Shown here: piece by piece, positions 57,326-64,000 of the stretch | Layout: each line of letters begins with the position of its first letter | How positions within the stretch are numbered: the stretch's first letter is position 1 | From: Perognathus longimembris pacificus | Lineage: Eukaryota > Chordata > Mammalia > Rodentia > Heteromyidae | NCBI RefSeq assembly: GCF_023159225.1 | Contig: NC_063180.1 | Coordinates: 8,305,297-8,369,296, forward strand | Length of the DNA stretch: 64,000 bases | Direction: 5' to 3' | Notes under the pieces: model-generated | Seen by the model: only the letters and a program-made list of their open reading frames with translations | What the model was told of the DNA's origin: nothing | The model's database searches: none | Position numbers and translations under genes: made by a program

Positions 57326-58668
57326 AAGCCATGAAAAGGGTTTGTGTCATTTCTTTCAGTTATATCAGTTATTCCTCAGCAGAGGCCCTGTGCTAGACAA
57401 CCCCCACTTGAATGCCAAGCACTGAGCAGGACACATAAGAGGTGGCAGCTCAGATCATCTGTGCTCCTGCCCTCTGGCTGGAGTGACAGATGGGTCATTC
57501 ATAACATTTACTGGAAGTGACTGCTGGGCTAAGAGTGAACGCTCACCTGGCATTGCTCACATTCCATTTTTCCTTCCTAAAGGAAACATCTTCAGCCAGA
57601 AAAACCCAGAGGCTTTGTATTGAAGCATTAAAATATCTGTGGCATTGCCACCACCCTTCCTTTTCAACATCTCTTCTCTCTCATCCCTGTAAATCTAATT
57701 CTGGTTGGAGGTTGGGCACCAGGGTGGAATTTAAACATTCCCATGTCTGCCTGTTGAAGTCCAATGCAAAAAATAATTAAATCTCCAAGCATTTATCTTC
57801 CATCTCCAATTCCAATCCATTGTTTGGAGAATGACCTGAGGGGTGCACGTGCCCCACTGTGTAATTTTAAATTGAGTTCACCCTTAGCTAACTTTTTGCT
57901 GTTAGGAATGTTTCTGAAATGTGCATTACAGCCTCCTCACAAGCACAGTTGTAATTTGGGACTCAGGGATATGGGGGGGGGGGAGAGTGGGGAGGAGGTG
58001 ATAGGAAGCTGGTGTTAGAGGAATGTCGGCGTGCTACTGATTTAGTGACTATATGATGGCTGAGCAGTCTCAGAAGCACCCCATTGCAGGGTGAGCATTG
58101 CAAAGTGGGTGAATGCAAACAAAATTGTGGCATAGAATTTCTGCTTTTGATGTTCTTTTTTTTTTTTTTGGTGTCAAATCCACCACTTGATACACAATAT
58201 GGTAGCTGTAATGAATCTATTCAATCTAATCTTCATAATCATGCTATCTCTAAGGTAGAAAATTAATTGGATGAAGTTAAATATCCCCTTTTCATGTCAA
58301 CAAAATTGGTTTTTCCAGGGATTAAAGGATTAACGTGGTGTTAAGTCCCTAAAGAGGGTAAAATACTTTATTATTCATTACAAAACACAAAGATGGGGCT
58401 GTTATTTTGCTTCCTAAGTCACTGCCACTCATCTCACTAAAGTAGAGGACCGAGGAGAAGCATTAATGACAATTTTGGAAGCTCTTGGTACTCTTCAAAC
58501 TGTAATTTGCCCCTTCTTACTACTAAGTCTTTCTGAGAAAAACAGCCTAAATATGCTGAACTAAAACCTCTTGTAGCCCACCCTGAAAACCCATACGCAG
58601 TGGGCTGGGATAAGCCTTTGGTTAGTCATGGAAACTGTGTGTGGTATTCCACAGTGTTGTTCTCTCAC
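57326..58668. other. Intergenic, AT-rich unique blocks
   Basis: Repeat-free sequence at 57765-57960 and 58300-58530 with TAATTA-like and CATTAATGACAATTTTGG words could be conserved, but the signal is weaker than at 40225. No gene supported. Confidence 0.35.
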
Positions 58669-58903
58669 ATTTTTTTATGCCAGTATTGGGACTTGAACTC
58701 AGGGCCTCACACTTTTGCTTGGCTGTATTTTCTCAAGGCTAGGGCTCTTCCACTCGGGTCATAACTCCACTGCTGCCTTTTGGCTGGTTAATTGGAGATA
58801 AGAGTTCCTTGGATTTGTCTGCTTGGGCTGTCTTTGAAAAACTATCCTCAGATCCTAGGTCATGTTTAGCTAGGATTACAGGCATGAGACATCAATGCCC
58901 AGC
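58669..58903 (-). repeat. 7SL-headed/Geo-tailed composite SINE, diverged
   Basis: Minus strand: GGGACTTGAACTCAGGGCCT, TTAATTGGAGATAAGAGTTC and TAGCTAGGATTACAGGCATG. Confidence 0.82.
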
Positions 58904-60207
58904 TGGAAATCATACATTTTTAACCTGTTCCCTGTACCCTAATTTGAAAAGGTGTTGTCCCTGTAGTCAAGTGGCAGAGCCCAACTTTATCATTTGATTG
59001 AAAATACCTTCTCAAAGGTGACTGAAAATTGCACTCTTTAATCCTAAACTAACCTCTGAGACCTGGGAACTCCAAGGGCAGTGCTGGGGCCCTGTTCTGT
59101 GGGCCCTGAAGTCTTTTCCCCCATTCTGCACCCAACCCCAACCATCTGCAGTCTGTTACATTGGCTCTGTAACCAAGGGCCCACACTTGAAAGATGGCGC
59201 TTAAAATGAGACCAGAATACAAGCCATGATCACTGGGTCACACTGTGGCCACCCACAACCGTGGCTTCTAGTACCCTAGTTCTGAGCCAGCCTAGCAAGC
59301 CTGGCTCCATGTTCCATTCAAGCACATCCTGGTGGCTTCTGGTCCACTTTAGGGAAACATAAAGGGAAAGCTGTTCATAAAAACACCATGGAACTATCTT
59401 AGAAAGCTCTCTGCTGTAGCAAAAATGGGGAGGAAAACACAGGGGGTGACAATGTTGATATGCTAATGTGAAGTGGTCATTCATAATGTGAAGTAAATTG
59501 AGAGCCATGACAGGTGACATACAAATTACCACCAGAAGTCAGAAGAAGTAAGTCTATTCAGGTCAAGGAAACTGGAAATAAATTTCAGACAAGGGTGTGG
59601 CATTTGAATTTCTTCAAAGAAGGATATATTTCAGTAGATCTAATATAGCAGGGATACTCCATGAAGAAACCAACATACCCTGAAAAAGACAGAGACAAAT
59701 ACAGAGACATTAAGAGGTCTGTATGGGAGACTGACATTTCTACTTCTTCTAAAAGGCTTTTTTGATTGCTCTAGTCTGGATATTTATCTCTCCAGTCTTC
59801 AAAAGAAGTTTAGGGTCTTTGAGGATGGGTACTTAGTTTCTGGGGCAAGAAGGTTAGGATCTTTGCAGGCAGGGTACTCAGACTTATTCAGCCTAAGGTG
59901 AGAGCCAGGGAAGATTTTGGAGCAGGAATATCCATGACCAGAACTACATGGTCAGGAGAGAATGGAGGAAGTTGGCAGTAGCCAAGCCACAGAGCCTTGG
60001 AATGGCAAGGACAGTAAGAAGAGGGGGTAGTGACAGCAGGAAGAAAAAGCTGAAGTTCTGATATCACTTTTCCATATGCTGTCACCCCTATGTTCCTTGG
60101 TAGACAAGGATGAAAACATCTATGTCTTACAGGGATGGGACATAAACTACATGCTGTCTATAACGCAGTTTTAATTTTGAGGATAACATTTATAGGAGAA
60201 AGAGATG
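58904..60207. other. Intergenic, nothing recognised
   Basis: The minus frame 59230-59532 has 100 codons and no recognisable domain. Confidence 0.4.
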
Positions 60208-60296
60208 CCATTTTGGGGCAGTGGTAGAGTTTGAACTCAGAACTATACACTTGCTACATAAAGGCTTTACCACAGAGCCACACCTCCAGCCTCATT
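60208..60296 (-). repeat. ID-like SINE fragment
   Basis: Minus strand: GAGGCTGGAGGTGTGGCTCT, then GGTAAAGCCTTTATGTAGCA and TTCTGAGTTCAAACTCTACC. Confidence 0.6.
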
Positions 60297-60385
60297 TTTT
60301 CATCTTCCTTAGATAAAGAATCCAGACAGGTGGAGAGTCTTCCTATAGAGACATGGAGCATCCAGCTCTTAAAAGAAAATACTTT

Positions 60386-60402
60386 AAAAGTTTATTAATA
60401 CA
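60386..60402. repeat. Target-site duplication, left, of IDL-Geo
   Basis: AAAAGTTTATTAATACA, identical over 17 bases to 60620-60636. Confidence 0.95.
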
Positions 60403-60619
60403 GGGGCTGGGGATATAGCCTAGTGGCAAGAGTGCCTGCCTCGGATACACGAGGCCCTAGGTTCGATTCCCCAGGATTCCCCAGCACCACATATACAGAA
60501 AACGGCCAGAAATGGCGCTGTGGCTCAAGTGGCAGAGTGCTAGCCTTGAGCGGGAAGAAGCCAGGGACAGTGCTCAGGCCCTGAGTCCAAGGCCCAGGAC
60601 TGGCCAAAAAAAAAAAAAA
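60403..60619 (+). mobile_element. IDL-Geo SINE, young copy with internal 10-base duplication
   Basis: Same as the other young copies except that GATTCCCCAG is present twice in tandem (60465-60474 and 60475-60484), right at and after the B box GGTTCGATTCC (60460-60470). The Geo half and A tail are normal. The perfect 17-bp duplication shows it inserted recently. Confidence 0.95.
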
Positions 60620-60636
60620 AAAGTTTATTAATACAA

Positions 60637-61524
60637 AATACCAGTTTTAGATGATGCCCATCTTTATAAACACACACACACACACTTCAAGTCCTCAAGT
60701 GATGGTCTTGAGAATGGGATGAATTCTAAGAAGTAGATATACCACACACAGCAAGCTGCTAATCAGAATAAGGCAAATGCCAGCCTGGTATCAGGGCAGG
60801 CCCTAGACCTGCTCCACCAAGAGCCGGCTGCTGGGGTGAACAAACATGCCAAATACTAGAACTCTGGGCACCATGTTCCAGGGGGTTCCTAAGCAATTCT
60901 AGGGCTAGGGAGAGGAAACAAACAACAACCTTTAAGCCAATGAACTTTCTAGACATCATATTTTATCTTCATGCTCTCTGGAGAACATGCAATTTAAAAG
61001 AGAAAAGCAACCTACCAAACCTTTCCTCTGAGTTCCCTGGGCTCTCCCTGCTCTAAGTCTGAGCATCAGATTTTAATGTAGCTGGACATTATTATGTTAG
61101 TTTACCTCAGGAAAGCCTGTGCCAGAATAAGATTTAATGTTATGCCCTTCGCCTTTGTGGAGGGTCGATAGAGGAAACATTTGAGGCACATTTCTCTGCC
61201 TTTGTGAAGCATGGTAGAAGACTCTGTCCTTTATGTTAGCTGGCTCCTCTCATAGCTCTGACACCATAAATCCTCTAGCCATACAATGCCTGGTAAAGGT
61301 TCATTCTTCCAACTTGTGTTCCTTCTCTTTGCAGATATTATAGACTAGATAGCTCAGAGTGCCTCTCTTCCTATCTACCTGTGCTTTCGTTTATAATATA
61401 TTCAGCATTGAATACAGTGCTCAGCTATAATACCTGCTTATAGCAACTATCAGTAATGGCTATTCAATCCTTGTCACTGCCACTGCTAGCATGTTTTGTT
61501 TCTCTCTGCTTTCTTGTTTACCTG

Positions 61525-61525
<1 letters not shown>
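60637..61525. other. Intergenic, nothing recognised
   Basis: A short CA run at 60669-60684; otherwise unique. Confidence 0.4.

Positions 61526-61601
<76 letters not shown>
61526..61601. repeat. (TC)n-(TG)n compound microsatellite
   Basis: About 22 TC units then 15 TG units, with a clean switch at 61571. Confidence 0.97.
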
Positions 61602-61602
<1 letters not shown>

Positions 61603-61620
61603 TCCTGCTCATTCTCTCTC

Positions 61621-61790
61621 TGACCTGGAGTTTGAATTCAAGGCTTCATATTCATAGTTTCTAGGCAGCACTCTATCACTTGACCTATATTCGCATCCCT
61701 TTTGCTTTTTGAGATAGGGTCATAGGGTCTCATACATTTTGCTTGGGTTGGCCTGGAACACAATAATTCTCCTATTTATGCTTTGCTTTT
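61621..61790 (-). repeat. Diverged ID/B1-like SINE remnant
   Basis: Minus-strand words (AAGTGATAGAGTGCTGCCTA, TTGAATTCAAACTCCAGG) resemble an ID or Geo half followed by a worn B1-like part. Confidence 0.45.
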
Positions 61791-62069
61791 GTCTCTTCGT
61801 TGCATAACTATATGTCTATATATATATGCATATATGCATATATATGGCCAATTTTGTAGGCAGCTTTCTAGTTAATTAAAGTAACAGTGTTTAGTAGAGA
61901 GGGATTACTGGTAGGTTGATAAGAAGATAGAGCAAGTTAGCTTTGGGTAAATAAATGAGGGGTGGTGGGTAGAAAGACTGATCTGATCTTTGTCACTGTA
62001 GCCATGTAATTAGCCCCAAATGGTATCAAGAGTCCAGGGTCAGTGCTATTACTGGCTGAAGATTTCCAA
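61791..62069. other. Intergenic, nothing recognised
   Basis: A short TA/CATATG-rich patch at 61810-61848; otherwise unique. Confidence 0.4.
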
Positions 62070-62245
62070 TCAAGGAGGGGTCAGGAAGGAAAGTTGGTCC
62101 ACATATTGCCTCACTGATGACTTGAGCCAATAGAGCATCAACATGTGTGAGCTACCAAGGACCTACCTCTCCCCACCCCCAACTCACCCAATTTAACCCA
62201 AATATACTGGATTTCTATAACCAGAACACAGATTTCTCCAAGATA
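62070..62245 (+). repeat. Unidentified dispersed repeat, copy 1
   Basis: Aligns by eye with 63240-63420 in the same orientation: GTCCACATATTGCCTCACTG against GTCCACACACTGCCTCAGTC, ACATGTGTGAGCTACCAAGG against CATGTGTGTGAGCTGCCAAA, CTACCTCTCCCCACCCCCAA against CTGCCTCTCCCCAACCCACA. Family not recognised; possibly an old LTR. Confidence 0.7.
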
Positions 62246-63239
62246 CAGTTCATGTTTTACTCATATTTGTATCCGAGGCAATGCTGCCATAGAGTAGGTA
62301 CTCAGAAAATGTTTTCATCAAATCGAATTTTATCACACTAAAAACATACTTACTAGGGGCAATGTACAACTCTCAGAGCCTACAATATCCTCGGGGAGGT
62401 ATAATTTGCAGACCTACATAGATACAAATGGCCATATAATCAATACATCCTTCCTAAACTATTCAAGCTGATGTCCTTAGCCTCCGCTTGCTTGTGCTGT
62501 GGGCCTTCCTCTCCCTGTCTCCCCATCCACAGGGCCCACCCCTCTCCTCATTCCTTTAACCAGTTCCTATCAGCCCATGAGACCTAAATCAAGCCTCATG
62601 ACCATAAAACTCGTTTCCAATTCCAGTCAGCCCACATTGATTTCCCCTTCCCTCATCATCCACTGCACACAAAGCTTCTGGAGTGTCTCCAACTGCCTGT
62701 GACATGCCCAGCCAACATCCCACAAGCACCACAATTTCCACCTCCCTAATGTAGTCCCCTCCCTACTGTTCTGTAATCAGAGTCAGAACACATTCAGGTC
62801 TGTAGTGAAATGACCTGAGGTGGTATCCCGGATGTACCACTGCATGGACATCAGTCATTGATCAGGGCTCAATGAGCAGAAGATATAGGTAGATGGCTGG
62901 ACACATAGGCAGATAGGTATATGGACATAAGTCACAAATAAAGATTCAAAAATGTAAAGATATATGAAGGATTATTTTTTATAGATTTGAGTTTACACAT
63001 TGGAAATGGTCTATGAGCAATATGTCTTGTGTCTGGTGCTACAGCTTTAAGTCTGCAGAAAAGGCAGCTGAGGTGGGAAGATGGGGGCAGGACCTAGTTG
63101 GGACTCACAGTTCAAGACAAAACCCATGAACATGGATCAACCCCAGGTGAGTTCCTGCTGCCTCTGACCTTGGTAACCTGAGTGTTCTGCAAAGGCTGGA
63201 TTCTTTATTACAAACCTACTGGAGGAATCAGGAAAATGT
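62246..63239. other. Intergenic between two related repeats
   Basis: An L2-like 3' end may lie at 62255-62330 (GAGTAGGTACTCAGAAAATG). TAGATGG/GATAGGTA-type short repeats lie near 62885-62925. No coding frame of retroviral type is present between the two repeats. Confidence 0.35.
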
Positions 63240-63420
63240 GAGGAGTCAGGTGAAGGCAAGACAAGTCCACACACTGCCTCAGTCTGATGACCTGAGCCAA
63301 GAGAGACTCCATGTGTGTGAGCTGCCAAATGCCTGCCTCTCCCCAACCCACAATTCACCCACAAGTATCTCCCTTGTGACCCACCTTAACCAGAAACACA
63401 CGTGGAATTGAATTTGGAGA
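63240..63420 (+). repeat. Unidentified dispersed repeat, copy 2
   Basis: Partner of 62070-62245. The minus frame 63137-63364 (75 codons) lies across it and is not supported. Confidence 0.7.
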
Positions 63421-63464
63421 AAATCTCTTAGCCTAGCTTTTTGATATATTTCAAAGCCTCCACA

Positions 63465-63660
63465 ACCATGAACAATTTTAGTGACTTGGGTAAGTGGTTT
63501 AACTTTTTCAAAGTCTCAGTATTCCCATTTGTATGCTAATAACACAGAAAAGCATTCTCATTGAAATTAAATATAATTGTACCTACTGATTTTTTTTAGC
63601 ACTGGACACACAGTTATAGATCAGTAAGTGCTAGCTATTATAATTAATTTGACCTCTCCT
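63465..63660 (-). repeat. MIR SINE
   Basis: Clear complement of MIR: GTGACTTGGGTAAGTGGTTT, AAAGTCTCAGTATTCCCATT, TTGTACCTACTGATT, ACTGGACACACAGTTATAGA and CAGTAAGTGCTAGCTATTAT in order. Confidence 0.78.
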
Positions 63661-64000
63661 TCAAAGGAGGCCTCTAGATACATTCATTCATCTAAGATGG
63701 CAATCTTGGGATCACCCTTATACTCTACCCTCACCTCTTCTCACACTCTGACAATTACAAGGACCGACCAATAATTCTCCTACCTAGATCTCAAGTCAAT
63801 CTCCCTTCTTTCATACCCCAGAGCCTGTATCATCTCTTACAGCCTTCATCTTCAGGCTTGTTCCTGCAACCACCCTATGTTAGGTTACAGTGATCTCCTT
63901 CAAACAAGCACAAAGAGGAAAGGTAAATGTCACACAGAACTCCTTGACATCTAAATGGCTCCTTAGCTGTTCTCAAGGCCATGTTCCTACTCTTTAATTT
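63661..64000. other. Intergenic, nothing recognised
   Basis: Pyrimidine-rich unique sequence up to the end of the window. Confidence 0.4.

Overview
The window is vertebrate nuclear DNA, almost certainly from a rodent of the superfamily Geomyoidea (kangaroo rats, pocket mice, pocket gophers). The strongest evidence is four well-preserved copies of a two-part SINE: a left half resembling the tRNA-Ala-derived rodent ID element and a right half matching the published description of IDL-Geo, a SINE reported only from Geomyoidea. LINE-1 of mammalian type, MIR and L2 fossils and many MaLR-type LTR fragments support a placental mammal. I cannot name the species.

I found no protein-coding exon, tRNA, rRNA or other functional RNA gene that I can defend. 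Apart from pieces of L1 ORF2, the open frames are short and lie in repeats, in microsatellites or in sequence with no protein-like features. The window reads as intergenic or deep intronic, AT-rich and CpG-poor, with one GC- and CpG-rich spot that belongs to an L1 5' UTR.

Layout. 1-9,900: an L1 3' fragment inserted into an older SINE (1,014-2,229), a MIR, several SINEs and two LTR fossils (6,665-7,571). 10,022-17,530: a full-length, plus-strand L1 with 5' UTR, ORF1, ORF2, 3' UTR and A-rich tail, flanked by a 14-bp target-site duplication; both ORFs are broken. 17,545-31,500: SINEs, microsatellites, MIR/L2 relics and unique sequence, including a conserved-element candidate at 28,795-29,260. 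32,339-33,871: a second L1, cut off at its 5' end, inside another SINE. 34,000-44,800: mostly unique sequence with MIRs and microsatellites, and the best conserved-element candidate at 40,225-40,515. 44,870-48,890: a block of ancient L1M-like fragments with younger SINEs inside. 48,898-55,400: five or so LTR fossils and a third conserved-element candidate (52,850-53,065). 56,290-60,636: a nested SINE-in-SINE insertion and a young IDL-Geo copy. 60,640-64,000: low-copy sequence with an unexplained pair of diverged direct repeats and a MIR.

No genes act together here. What the window shows is layered retrotransposition: MIR/L2 first, then MaLR LTRs and L1M, then 7SL-headed SINEs, then younger L1 and IDL-Geo insertions. 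The L1 lineage probably supplied the enzyme that moved the SINEs. Family names come from recognising the sequences by eye, not from a database search, and edges of old repeats are good to about 10-30 bases.
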